From Plasmodiophora brassicae (Eukaryota > Endomyxa: Phytomyxea > Phytomyxea > Plasmodiophorida), in assembly GCA_036867785.1 (NCBI GenBank), contig CP145409.1, positions 1,364,001 to 1,428,000 on the forward strand: 64,000 nucleotides of DNA. The letters run 5' to 3'. Numbering within the stretch: the first letter of the stretch is position 1; the number at the start of each line of letters is the position of its first letter. Made by a program: the position numbers and the translations under genes. The notes beneath the pieces are model-generated. The model had not been told where the DNA came from, did no database searches, and saw only the letters and a list, made by a program, of their open reading frames with translations. Positions 22,218 to 31,399 of the stretch are shown here, piece after piece.

Positions 22218-22539
22218 GGCGTAACTACTCGATAATTAACAAACGTCAGGGTCAACGGACGCGGACGCACCCTGAAACTGGAGCTACGACGATCGAGGCG
22301 CGGGACCCGGTCACTTCCTGCCGCTCAACGACGCCTGCATTGCCTGACGTACAGCGTTGTAATGGGGCGTCTGGCGACGAAGAGCGGAGGGACGGCACCC
22401 CCCGTCTTGCCGTTCAACGACGCCCCCGCTGACCGGCGCAAGGCGTCTGGCGACGAGGAGAGCGACCCGGGTCCCGACCTCGACCACGGCGAGCGGCCGA
22501 CGAACAAGTTCAGGGCGGAGGCACCTATACGTACGACAA
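22218..22539 (+). repeat. island repeat unit 1 (~320 bp)
   Basis: First clear unit of a tandem pair with a period of 322 bp, measured between the two TGACGTACAGCG boxes at 22345 and 22667. Landmarks in order are GGACGCACCCTGAAAC, CGGGACCCGGTC, TTCAACGACGCC-type boxes, GGGGCGTCTGGCGACG and GAGAGCGACCCGGGTCCCGA. No protein function is evident, and frames across it are short. Related copies occur at 22540, 25678 and 27919. Confidence 0.7.
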
Positions 22540-22860
22540 TTAATTGATGTCAGTGCATGAGGGCAACCGGGGTCAACGGTGGCGGACGCACCCTGAAACC
22601 GTGGGACTAGACGATCGAGGAGCGGGACCCGGTCGCTTCCTGCCGTTCAACGACGCCTGCAATGCCTGACGTACAGCGTTGTAATGGGGCGTCTGGCGAC
22701 GAAGAGCGGAGGGATGGCACCCTCCGCCTTGCCGTTCAACGACGCCCCCGCTGACCGGCGCAAGGCGTCTGGCGGCGAGGAGAGCGATCCGGGTCCCGAC
22801 CTCGACCACGGGCGCCAACGGGACCTGACCAACAAGGGGAGGATCAGCGGGTGACCCCAG
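22540..22860 (+). repeat. island repeat unit 2 (~320 bp)
   Basis: Tandem neighbour of the unit at 22218 and very similar to it. It runs directly into sequence that continues as the 3' flank and reversed coding region of the coiled-coil ORF at 22914-23624. The same junction is found again at about 28129, so repeat and ORF travel as one composite. Confidence 0.7.
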
Positions 22861-22913
22861 ATGACGATTGCACGCGGTCGCTGGGCTTACCGGGGGTCGC
22901 GACGCAGCGCGGC

Positions 22914-23624
22914 TTAGACAGCCTCCGGCACGTACGAATCGACGCGGACCGGCCCCGCCCCGACCATGCCGAGCGCCTCAGGCTGCCCGTACCGACGACG
23001 ACGGCTCCGGACGACGACGCCTGCTGTCCTGACGAGGCGATGCACCTCGGGCGGTTGTTGGACAGCAGGCGGGCGCGGACGCCACGTGTAGGACGGCGTC
23101 GGCTCCGGCAGCCGGTCGACGGCGTCGACGATCCGCCGTAGCTCACGATCCTCCTGCTCGATGTAGTACTCGAACAGGAGGAACTCGACAGTTTCCCGCA
23201 TGCGCTCGAAAGCACGTCGGTACTCCTGTACGCGCTCGTGCGGATCGTCGGACGACGCGTAGCGGTGACGTGGCGCCGGGACCGGCTCGGGTCCCCGAAC
23301 CGCGCGACGGTCCCGTCCCAGTTGCATCTTGTTGAACAGCCATTGCGTTTGATCAGGGCGCCAGGAGGCGTCCCGTCGAACGCAGGCGGGGAGATGGACC
23401 GTCGGCGTGGGGACCCTGCGCTGCTCAGATGGACCGGCCCGTTGGGCGTCACGACCGGCGCTGGAACGGGCGGCGCTCGCGGCTCGGGCGGGTCCGCCGT
23501 CCTGAGGGCTGACGCGCTGTGCAACCTTCTTGGCCTTGGCGCCGGGGCGGGCGGCGCGGGCGGGACGCGGTCGGGCTCGTGAGCTCGACGCGCGTGACGG
23601 GAGGCGGGGAGCGAACACGAGCAT
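22914..23624 (-). CDS. island coiled-coil ORF, intact copy
   Basis: 236-codon open frame. The N-terminal third is Ala/Arg/Pro-rich. The middle carries WRPDQTQWLFNKMQLGRD and a helical, charged core (HERVQEYRRAFERMRETVEF, then a Leu/Phe/Tyr-rich and Glu/Arg-rich segment to RIVDAVDRLPEPT). The same core is found in two further copies (about 27515-27853 plus strand, 28194-28739 minus strand) and is conserved at protein level there. Multi-copy occurrence inside a repeat island suggests a gene carried by a mobile or segmentally duplicated unit. No known domain was recognised. The core could form a coiled coil for oligomerisation. No signal peptide. Confidence 0.45.
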   Translation of the reverse strand: MLVFAPRLPSRASSSRARPRPARAARPGAKAKKVAQRVSPQDGGPARAASAARSSAGRDAQRAGPSEQRRVPTPTVHLPACVRRDASWRPDQTQWLFNKMQLGRDRRAVRGPEPVPAPRHRYASSDDPHERVQEYRRAFERMRETVEFLLFEYYIEQEDRELRRIVDAVDRLPEPTPSYTWRPRPPAVQQPPEVHRLVRTAGVVVRSRRRRYGQPEALGMVGAGPVRVDSYVPEAV

Positions 23625-23635
23625 CGTTAGATCGT

Positions 23636-23880
23636 CAACCCCAAGACACCCGAATCACTGTGGCGAAAGGATCCACGCGGGGTGCTCGAGATACGCTCTG
23701 CCAGCCAGGGCAGTTGCAGGCAGTCGCAGAGCGTATCGTTGCGGTCAGCGCCAGGCAATGGACAGGCGCGTGACAGGCAGGCAGGCACAGACTCTGGCGC
23801 GTGGAAACGCGTGGCAGATGAGGGAGAACTGTGCCCATATGGCGGCAGGCGGAATCCGGCTGGCAGTCATCCGCGCAGAC
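23636..23880 (+). repeat. dispersed repeat R2, copy 1
   Basis: About 240 bp highly similar to 26712-26970. Both share GTGGCGAAAG/AATCCACGCGGGG, a GAGATA-GCTC box, GCAGTTGCAGGCAGTCGCAG, CGTATCGTTGCG, a CAGGCAGG-rich short run and GTGGCAGATGAGGGAGA. Neither copy encodes a consistent protein. They may be ends of a common element. Confidence 0.7.
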
Positions 23881-24480
23881 TGAAGACGTCATCATCGCCA
23901 AAGCGTGCCCGGTCATCACAATGACGGATGCAACGTCGACGGTAGGCACCGACCAGGCCGAGGACACGTTCTTCCGACATTGCGTCCCCGACGAGTTCCA
24001 TTGCCTGATCAAGGGCACACCGACGTCCGATCCCTGCGGCAGCCTTCCGACGATCTCGGGAAAAGCACGAGGGAGGCGCCGATAGAGGCGCGACGCGCGT
24101 GCAATTAGTGACGCGTTGGTCAAGGAGCAGCTAGAAGTGCAGTAGTGGGACCAAGACGTCCCTATCGTCGTTCTCGCCGACTCGAGGCCCTCGCAGGAGC
24201 TCGTCGGCATCGTCAGATATGAGACTCCATTCGCCAAGGGCGCCGACACCCCCGTCCGGTTGCGAAGAAGAGCGAGGCTGCTGCTGCCACGGGGATCCAA
24301 GTGGAAGCGCCGTGGGCTGACAGCAAACTTGCTGCCAACTTTTTGTTTCCTTGCCGGCCACGTGGATTTACGTGACAGTGCCCTCGCCCATCCTGCCATC
24401 CACCAGTATCCGCTTGACTCGAGTTCTGCGAGACCGCTCAGGCCGGACATAAAGCAAGGCAGCGCCGACGTGAGGTCGAG
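23850..24480 (+). pseudogene. possible relic of a Myb/SANT-like (NAM-associated type) gene
   Basis: A plus-strand stretch reads EDVIIAKACPVITMTDATST, then VGTDQAEDTFFRHC and DEFHCLIKG. This order (ED..IAKA, D..GT.Q...TF, F) resembles the Myb/SANT-like domain of proteins often linked to PIF/Harbinger-type DNA transposons. Further downstream in shifted frames come PFAKGADTP and LLPRGSKWKRR, roughly where such proteins have a basic G-K box. The reading frame is interrupted, so it would be non-functional. The call rests on a short pattern only. Confidence 0.3.
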
Positions 24481-24612
24481 GGCGGACCTTCGCGGGTACG
24501 TAGATACGTGGTTGCCTGACGTCGTCGTCATGAGAAGTGCTGTCACGGAAACACGTCTGACGAGCTACTCGTCACATCATTCGTCCATTCCCCTGCAAGA
24601 CCCCAGCACAGA

Positions 24613-24725
24613 GGTGACAGACCGGCTCTGCCAGGTCGGGGAAAGTGAGCGTTCAGCGAACTTCCCTACGGTCCTCGGATCCGAGAACGAGGTGCCTGCG
24701 TTAAAAGCGCGAAACACAAATGAAC
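24613..24725 (+). repeat. dispersed ~110-bp repeat D, copy 1
   Basis: Shares with 32060-32172 the ordered boxes GAGGTG, CCGGC/TCTGCCAGG, CGGGGAAAG, CC-TAC-GTCCTCGG, TCCGAGA, CCTGCGT and AGCGCGAAAC. A partial inverted copy lies at 41428-41497. No coding potential. Confidence 0.65.
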
Positions 24726-25677
24726 TGAACTTAACTTAACTTATCCGCCCATTCGAACCAAAGTTCACCGCAGAGCAAACATCAGCTGGCGCACCTCATC
24801 TATTCAGCAACGGCATCTGCCCTCCGGTCAACGTGAGCATTCTGTGGCCAACGTATTGCGACCGGTATTCAAGAACGTATCGTCAGGACATCTCCAATTA
24901 TTCCGGTTGGTGCATCTAGATGCGCAGCTGGGGACTCGGCCGGTGCACCGGATGCTGGCCGATGCACCGGATGCTGGACCACCCAACAAAAAAAGGGTTA
25001 CATCACCATGCGGTTCCCCGGTGGTCCCCCTCCCGAGTACTGGACAGGCCAAACACCATTTGGCTTCGCAATTCGGAATGAGATACGGCACATTCGGTGT
25101 TGTATGAACGTAACCATCAGCACACGGTCGCTGCGGCGTAGTGTGTAGTATCAGTCGATTAACGGGCCACGCTGCCAACTGGATCAGAGGCAGGCGACAG
25201 CCGCTAGCCTTTCCATCGAGGACAGGGAGCAGATCTGGCGGTGGTCGCCCGGATAATAAGGATGACCTTGGAGCGGACGGGTCGACAATCTCGAGGTGAC
25301 TGTTTCGGTCGCACGGGCGGCGACACAAGCAGGATTCAGCGTGCCCCTGCAGACGGCGCATAACAAATGACTCTCTTTACGTGCCAAGTCGGTCGCGGGC
25401 GACAACGCTATCGCTTTTAGCTAGGCATTCAAGGGCGTGTCCGGATCCGATGGCGCCGACGTCGCCAAGATTCTGTCATGTGCCACGTTGACCTGGACCT
25501 ACCTGCTCGTCACCGCGAATCACATCGTGACGTTGGCTGGCACCTGCTCGTCACCGCGAATCGCATTGTGGCACGAAACGGGTGCTCATCACCAACCACC
25601 AAATTGGAAGAGGTGCTGCTTTCCACAAGTCTCATGATCCGCTAATGTGTATTGTGCCGTGTAAATCGATGGATTGA
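24726..25677. other. no confident gene
   Basis: About 950 bp of intermediate GC. A short direct repeat (CCTGCTCGTCACCGCGAATC) occurs twice at about 25501 and 25543. A TTAACTTAACTTA run lies at about 24729. Open frames on both strands have no recognisable content. Confidence 0.35.
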
Positions 25678-25980
25678 GCGGTCAGCGAGTAGGGCGGTTG
25701 TGGCGAAGGTACGACGATTGACGTCAGGGCACGAGCACGGGAGGACGCACCCTGACAGTGTGCGACTAGACGATCGACGAGGTGCGGGACCCGGTCGCTT
25801 CCTGCCGTTCAACGACGCCTGCAATGCCTGGTCGGGGCGTCTGGCGACGAAGAGCGGGGGGATGGCACCCCCCGTCTTGCCGTTCAACGACGCTCCCCCG
25901 CTGACCGGCGCAGGCGTCTGGCGACGAGGAGAGCGACCCGGGTCCCAACCTCGCCCGTGGCGCCTACAGGCGCCAGCGGC
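25678..25980 (+). repeat. island repeat, copy 3
   Basis: Diverged copy of the 320-bp unit with the same landmarks in order (GGACGCACCCTGA, GGGACCCGGTCGCTTCC, TTCAACGACGCC, GGCGTCTGGCGACGAAG, GAGAGCGACCCGGGTCCC). It is shortened in the middle compared with the pair at 22218-22860. Confidence 0.65.
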
Positions 25981-26315
25981 GAGTGACGCGGCTGGAACTT
26001 TCCAGCTGCGTCACTCGCCGCGCGCCACTCGGGGCGGCCGACTTGATCCGTCGACCAGCGGTGCCGCCTTCACCGCCCTCAGCGCGGATCTCCTGTGCAC
26101 ATACGACTTTGTCAGCCACGATAGTGCCAGGAATACGCCACCAGAATGTTTCGAGCACCTTCTCTACGCGGCGTGCCCGAATTCGTGCTCGTTTGGCATC
26201 CTTGGCCGCCCCAGGTTGAGCTCTGCAATTAGGACATCAGTTCCCACCTGCACTGGACGAATTATAAGAGCCGCGTGCGACTGACCGCGGCAGGTGAAAT
26301 GTCGGCAACGAGCGC

Positions 26316-26732
26316 TTGGCAGACTTCAATGCGGACGATCGGGGTTGCATGTTCGGGACGGCCGCGCGCCCCACCACCTGGTTCGGGGGATCACCAGAGC
26401 GGAACCCTGCAGGCGCGGCAGTCAGACACGCGTATAACAGGTGCAACAGCGAGGGCGCCAGGATGCCCAGGAACGTACGTGTGACCTGGTCGGGACCCGG
26501 CGCGAACGTCACGTTGCGGGCCCTGGTCGAGGTTGTCGGCGATCGGGTGGCCTGGGCGACGGGGCAAGCGGGTTTGGCGGATTTCAACGCGCGTCGTCGT
26601 GGCGGCATGTTCGCCGAGGACGCCCGCCTCACCTGGTTCGGCGGGTCTTCCCGGCGGGCGGGGACGCGAGTACTGGACGCTGGCATAGCGGGCATACGTG
26701 TCTTCGTCGACGACCCCGACTCTCCGAATTGA
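26316..26732 (+). CDS. hypothetical ORF with internally repeated motif
   Basis: 138-codon open frame. A motif of the form (L)ADFNA..RGCMF/RGGMF...(T)WFGGS occurs twice (about 26316-26390 and 26578-26650), separated by RVTWSGPGANVTLRALVEVV. The repeat suggests an ancient internal duplication of a real coding sequence rather than chance. The ORF sits between island repeats and ends just before repeat R2, so it may belong to a mobile unit. No domain was recognised, and exons may be missing upstream. Confidence 0.35.
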   Translation: MADFNADDRGCMFGTAARPTTWFGGSPERNPAGAAVRHAYNRCNSEGARMPRNVRVTWSGPGANVTLRALVEVVGDRVAWATGQAGLADFNARRRGGMFAEDARLTWFGGSSRRAGTRVLDAGIAGIRVFVDDPDSPN

Positions 26733-26970
26733 GTGTGGCGAAAGAATCCACGCGGGGTGCCCGAGATATGCTCTCCCAGCCAGAGCAGTTGCAGGCAGTC
26801 GCAGGGCGTATCGTTGCGATCCGCGTCAGACACTGCCCAGGCACTGGCCAGGCAGGCAGACAGGCAGGCACAGAGACTCTGCCGCGTGGATTCGCGTGGC
26901 AGATGAGGGAGACTGTACTGTGGTACGGTAGTACTGCTGTGCTCATATGGCGGCAGGCGCAGTTCTGACA
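26712..26970 (+). repeat. dispersed repeat R2, copy 2
   Basis: Partner of 23636-23880 on the same strand. It is slightly longer through expansion of a CAGGCAGG-type run and a GTACTGTGGTACGGTAGTAC insertion near 26927. Confidence 0.7.
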
Positions 26971-27514
26971 TGATTCGAATTGACGGGACATGTTGTATAT
27001 ATACGACAGGTGATCAGGCTCCTGCGACGAGACAGTGGACCCGGGCAGCGCCATGCTGGATATCGAATATAGCCGTGTGCTGCCTCCACTTTCTTCTGCA
27101 GACGATAGTGCGGATTGCGGTATTTCCTGGCGCCCCCCTGAGATGCATCACACGTGCGAATCGCGCCGGCGGGAGATCACTTTCGTTTTGGGCGTGATGG
27201 GGGGTGGTCGGGGGTTGTCGGGGGTTGTTGGGAGCCCCCGGCGGTCGGGTCGTTGCCGGGATCGCCCCGCCCCGCCCCCGCAACCACGACGCCCCCGGCC
27301 CGGGCCCGGGCGTGAGCGGCGCAGGTGCGTACGGGTTGTCGACTCGACAGATCGGTGCCTGCTGCGGAACATAGTGGTCAGAGGCGGGTTGCCGTGCTCG
27401 AGGCGTCGCCATCCAGCTTCATCGTCCCTACACGGATCAACTTTCGAACCTATTCGAGCCTCGCCGCCGACTTGTACGCCATCGTCACGCCAACGTCAGC
27501 CCCACGACATCATC
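26971..27514. other. no confident gene; G-rich run
   Basis: Contains a purine-rich G-run stretch (about 27195-27235, repeated GGGGTTGTCGGG-type units) followed by a C-rich stretch to 27310. Such runs could form G-quadruplexes on one strand. No gene recognised. Confidence 0.35.
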
Positions 27515-27918
27515 ATCCGGACGATCCGCACGAGCGCGTACAGGAGTACCGACGCGCTTTCGAGCGCATGCGGGAAACTGTCGAGTTCCTCCTGTTCGAG
27601 TACTACATCGAGCAGGAGGTTCGTGAGCTACGGCGGATCGTCGCGGTCGTCGACCGCCTGCCGGAGCCGACCCCGTCCTACGTGGCGTCAGCGCCCGCCT
27701 GCTGTCCAACAAACGCCAGAGGTGCATTGCCTTGTCAAGACAGCAGGCGTCGTCGTCCGGATCCGTCGTCGTCGGTACGGGCAGCCTGAGGCGCTCGGCA
27801 TGATCGGGGCGGGGCCGGTCCGCGTCGATTCGTACGTGCCAGAGGTGGTCTAGGCCGAACAGCGTCATGACCCCCGGTAAGCCCAGCGGCCTCGTGCAAT
27901 CGTCATCTGGGGCCATCC
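27515..27918 (+). repeat. inverted repeat 1, left arm (404 bp)
   Basis: Near-perfect reverse complement of 28129-28530, with a 210-bp spacer. The arm contains a plus-strand copy of the coiled-coil ORF core (HERVQEYRRAFERMRETVEF at about 27527-27586), so this copy is in the opposite orientation to the others. After the core, the frame no longer matches the intact copy, so it reads as a truncated pseudogene. Confidence 0.85.
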
Positions 27919-28128
27919 CCTGCCGTTCATTGACGCCTGCAATGCCTGAGGTACAGCGCTGTAACGGGGCGTCTGGCGACGAAGGGCGGAGGGATGGCAC
28001 CCCCGTCTTGCCGTTCAACGACGCCCTCGCTGACCGGCGCAAGGCGTCTGGCGGCGAGGAGAGCGACCCGGGTCCCGACCTCGACCTCGGGCGCCAACGG
28101 AACCTGGCCAACAAGGGGGCGAAACAGC
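27919..28128 (+). repeat. island repeat, copy 4 (spacer of inverted repeat 1)
   Basis: A partial 320-bp unit (TGCCGTTCATTGACGCC, GGGGCGTCTGGCGACGAAG, GAGAGCGACCCGGGTCCCGA) forms the spacer between the two long arms. Relative to the right arm, it keeps the same junction as at 22860. Confidence 0.7.
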
Positions 28129-28530
28129 GGATGGCCCCAGATGACGATTGCACGAGGCCGCTGGGCTTACCGGGGGTCGCGACGCAGCGCGGCCTAGACC
28201 ACCTCTGGCACGTACGAATCGACGCGGATCGGCCCCGCCCCGATCATGCCGAGCGCCTCAGGCTGCCCGTACCGACGACGACGGATCCGGACGACGACGC
28301 CTGCTGTCTTGACAAGGCAATGCACCTCTGGCGTTTGTTGGACAGCAGGCGGGCGCTGACGCCACGTAGGACGGGGTCGGCTCCGGCAGGCGGTCGACGG
28401 CCGCGACGATCCGCTGCAGCTCACGAACCTCCTGCTCGATGTAGTACTCGAACAGGAGGAACTCGACAGTTTCCCGCATGCGCTCGAAAGCACGTCGGTA
28501 CTCCTGTATGCGCTCGTGCGGATCGTCGGA
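28129..28530 (-). repeat. inverted repeat 1, right arm (402 bp)
   Basis: Mirror of 27515-27918 with few mismatches. It also matches 22850-23255 of the intact composite copy in direct orientation. The left arm is therefore probably a secondary inverted duplication of this one. Confidence 0.85.
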
Positions 28531-28739
28531 CGACGCGTAGCGGTGACGTGGCGCCGGGACCGGCTCGGGTCCCCGAACCGTGCGACGATCCCGTCCCAGT
28601 TGCATCTTATGGAAACGCCATTGCGTTCGATCAGGGCGCCAGGAGGTGTCCCGACGAACGCAGGCGGGGACCTGGACCGTCGGCCTGGGGACCCGGCGCT
28701 GCTCTGATGGACGGTCTTGTTGCGCGTTACGCCCGGCAC
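28194..28739 (-). pseudogene. island coiled-coil ORF, second minus-strand copy (frame-disrupted)
   Basis: It matches the intact ORF at 22914-23624 along its length, including a QLGRDRRTVRGPEPVPAPRH segment and the HERIQEYRRAFERMRETVEF core. The core and the flanks lie in different frames relative to the intact copy, so it is unlikely to encode the full protein. The core itself is conserved, differing mainly by conservative changes. Confidence 0.5.
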
Positions 28740-29289
28740 TGGAACGGGCGACGCTCGCGGCGGACGACTTGCTGGCGACCAGCTGGGAACGCCCGTTATA
28801 CCTAGTGATCAGCTCCGTGCCGAGACCAAGCTACTGTCGGCGGACGGGCGCTTCTCTGGCCAATGTCGGGACAGATTTGCTCGACATCGAGCTTCCCAAC
28901 GCGTCGCCCAGCTGCGGCGTCGTCGCGGCCCAACATTGTCGCTCGGCTGCCGGGCGACAGATCGAGCGGCGAACGTGACCTGCTCCTGTGGACTGGCAAG
29001 CGTCCCGCTGGACGTAAGACCTGTTCGCCGCCGTCGAGGATTGACGACGTTATCTCCGGGTGGAGTGCGATCGACATGAACTAGGCCAGGCGGCCGCCAT
29101 ACCCGCCACACGTGGACTGCCGCTGCATGTGCCGCTGTAGGCGGCACCGGCGTCCGGCGCATTGCACGCCAGCATTAGGAGCGTCGTGCAACAGCCCGCA
29201 CAGCGGACCGTGCTGTCGCAGCGGACGCACGACTTGGTCATGGGAACGTTCGCGCATCGCGTAGGCACTGATGAATGAGCCATCCGCAA
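28740..29289. other. no confident gene; Cys-rich minus-strand frame
   Basis: Right flank of inverted repeat 1. A minus-strand open frame at 29050-29289 is Cys-rich (CVRCDSTVRCAGCCTTLLML) but lacks a signal peptide or a clear start context. It is recorded only because Cys-rich small proteins are common effectors. It may equally be the degraded 3' part of the membrane-protein duplicate beside it. Confidence 0.3.
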
Positions 29290-29476
29290 CCCAGATCCAC
29301 ATCAACCCGGCCATGCGCTCCCTGCAACGCTTGACGATGACGTTCATCCCATTCAGGACGTGGTTGTCCAAGGTGATCGTCTTCCTGGTCACAATCGCGG
29401 TTTACGCGTTCATACGGTGATTGATCATCCACACTAAAAACATAGCATGCGACCTTCCAATGAGATTCCAATGACT
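29290..29476 (+). repeat. inverted repeat 2, left arm
   Basis: Reverse complement, with several mismatches, of 29691-29879 across a 214-bp spacer. In the plus direction this arm reads QIHINPAMRSLQRLTMTFIP then FRTWLSK and a hydrophobic tail (VIVFLVTIAVYAFIR). It is a duplicated C-terminal coding fragment of the membrane-protein gene to the right. Confidence 0.8.
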
Positions 29477-29690
29477 GAATTGGCGACGACGACGACGCGC
29501 TGTGCGCCTGCACACCAGAACATTGCCACGATACCGCTCGCGATTCTCATTTTCAGGTGATAAACCTTGATGTCCACAGGACGCGTCAGTTTGGACATTC
29601 CTTCGGCGTTGGTCATGGCGATCGTCGACTGGCTGTCTCGTTCCCTCTGAACGACGCTATGAGGTTGCGCGTCGTCGTCGTCGCCAATGT

Positions 29691-29879
29691 AGTCATTGGA
29701 ATCTCATAGGTAGTCGCATGGTATGTTCTCAGTGTGGATGAATCACCGAATGAACGCGGTGACGTAAACCGCGATTGTGGCCAGGACGACGACCAGCTTG
29801 GACAACCACGTCCTGAATGGAATGAACGTCATCGTCAAGCGTTGCAGGGAGCGCATGGCCGGGTTGATGTGGATCTGCG
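29691..29879 (-). repeat. inverted repeat 2, right arm
   Basis: In the minus direction it encodes QIHINPAMRSLQRLTMTFIP then FRTWLSK and a hydrophobic tail VVVLATIAVYVTAFIR followed by a stop at 29743. Homology with the left arm continues past the stop into the 3' flank (CATTGGAATCTCAT box), so the duplication copied DNA, not just a processed exon. Confidence 0.8.
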
Positions 29880-30690
29880 ACGCTGTCTGGCAAATAACGT
29901 CCTGAAAATAAAGAGTGTGAGGAAACTGCTCCAGCTATGTAGGAGGACGACGAGATCCCCACCATTGCCTCGTAAAGACCGCGCCCCATCACTTGGTCTG
30001 GATTCGGTCCCGCCATGCCGACTCGAACGTCCTCGGCCTCTAACTTCCAAACGGATGTTAATAGGATCAACGTTTGTGTGTTGTGCATGACGAACGCCCA
30101 GTGAAAGACAAGGTGAAAATTGTGTGAAAACGGTGTCAAGACGACGTACGGGCGGGCGGGACGGGCGTCGGGCAGAATGGCGGGATCAGGGGCGGGCCAG
30201 GCGTCGGGCACGATGGCGGGATCAGGGGCGGGCCAGGCGTCGGGCACGATGGCGGGATCAGGGGCTGCCCGAGTGCGGCGTACAGCGGGCAGTAGATGCA
30301 TCTCACATGCGTTGGGTTGGCGCAGGTGCCGTCCGGGTTGAATCTGTCAACCAGAACCAGCACGTGTGAATGGTTGGCGCCCATGACGTGAGACCGCTAC
30401 AAGACGCGGAGAGCTTCCCGTGCCGCGCTAAACCCGGCGACCGACTTGTGCGTGGAGTGCTGGACATCCGAACTGGAACCACTCGTCTCGGACCCCGACG
30501 AGCGGGGTGGGCCATTGAGGGCCTTGGAACAACATTCCGAATGGACATCCGTCGTCCGCGTTTGTCGCGGAGAGTTCGAGGTCCTTGAGGTCGGAGTCGG
30601 GCTTGCCGTGACATCGGCGGACAAGAGACCGTTTGCCCGTAATTCGTACTGAGCCGGGAATGCGCCCCGTAAGTGTGACAGGTACATTTA
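29743..30690 (-). CDS. putative membrane protein, multi-exon (partial model)
   Basis: The last exon (about 29743-29905) follows an acceptor ending TTTTATTTTCAG-like sequence and reads DVICQTASQIHINPAMRSLQ, with a C-terminal hydrophobic helix. The preceding exon reads HLVFHWAFVMHNTQTLILLT...MGRGLYEAMVGISSSSYIAG and also looks membrane-associated. Further upstream are a Pro-rich 12-residue repeat (PPLIPPSCPTPG, about 30168-30267), a Cys-containing segment (FNPDGTCANPTHVRCIYCPL, about 30290-30350) and a Ser/Thr-rich segment near 30400-30690. These pieces share strand and codon style, but not all joins could be made. Family unknown. The 3' end was duplicated in inverted orientation next door. Confidence 0.4.
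30168..30267 (-). repeat. 36-bp tandem repeat (~2.8 copies)
   Basis: Period 36 bp (CGGGCACGATGGCGGGATCA core). It is in frame on the minus strand as PPLIPPSCPTPG repeats, so length changes would add or remove twelve residues without breaking the frame. Confidence 0.8.
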
Positions 30691-31075
30691 ACCATTGTGC
30701 CCCGAATCAGGCTCGCGTCCAGTCTTCAAAAGAGCGCCAAAGACGCGGTTGGCGGGTCCGAGCGTCAGTTCATCCGGTCGACCCGTCAAGGGCTCAAGGC
30801 AACAGCCAATGCGACGCAGTTCCGGTCGACCCATCACGGCACAGCCAATGCTCCCAGTCCCAGACGCAGTGTGCGCATTCCGCGTCGGCGGCCACGACGT
30901 ATCCCGCTGCATTGCACGACTTTGCATATAGGAAGCATCGATGGCCTTGTTGCGAAAAATGCATTGGCCTTGACAACACAACATCAGAACAAAAGACTAC
31001 AGCAGAAGACAAGCATACCAATTATTGAAGCTCGCGAAGTATAGCGAAGCGTTTCCGGTAGGCGAACGTTACCAA
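30691..31075. other. no gene seen
   Basis: About 385 bp between the putative membrane protein and inverted repeat 3. Mixed composition, and open frames without recognisable content. Confidence 0.35.
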
Positions 31076-31221
31076 ATTCAGTGCGTATATGCATGCGGCT
31101 GATTCGAGAACGCATCAAATTGCGGAAGACGCTGACGAATTTGCAGGAAGGTTCGCATTTGCCTATGCGATGCATGCTCGAAGCCTCTCACGAGGCTCAC
31201 ATATCGATGGCGCCAGGAATG
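31076..31221 (+). repeat. inverted repeat 3, left arm (~146 bp)
   Basis: Reverse complement of about 31400-31546 with few differences, including a 4-bp indel near 31091. The spacer is 178 bp. Landmarks are ATTCAG-GCGTATATG at the outer end and GAGGCT...ATATCGATG...CCAGGAATGCG at the inner end. Confidence 0.85.
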
Positions 31222-31399
31222 CGAACCAACAGCCGCACATTGCCGCATTGTCATAATATGTACGCGCAACCAGCAGCGCTCAAGAGGAGATAGCGTGTAC
31301 GTGCTGAATGACCCTCGCAGAGATATTGCTGGCGATAATGGGCCACCATTTTCGGAATCATGCATAGAAGAGACATTTCCAAACAGAAGCGGATCGTTT

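Noticed and set aside
22218-22860. CRISPR-like array
   Set aside because: Units are about 320 bp, degenerate and lack unique short spacers. The genome is eukaryotic.
23635-24546. A 303-codon minus-strand frame
   Set aside because: It crosses repeat R2 and the Myb-like relic antisense, with no recognisable domain and a Ser/Arg/Thr composition typical of reverse shadows.
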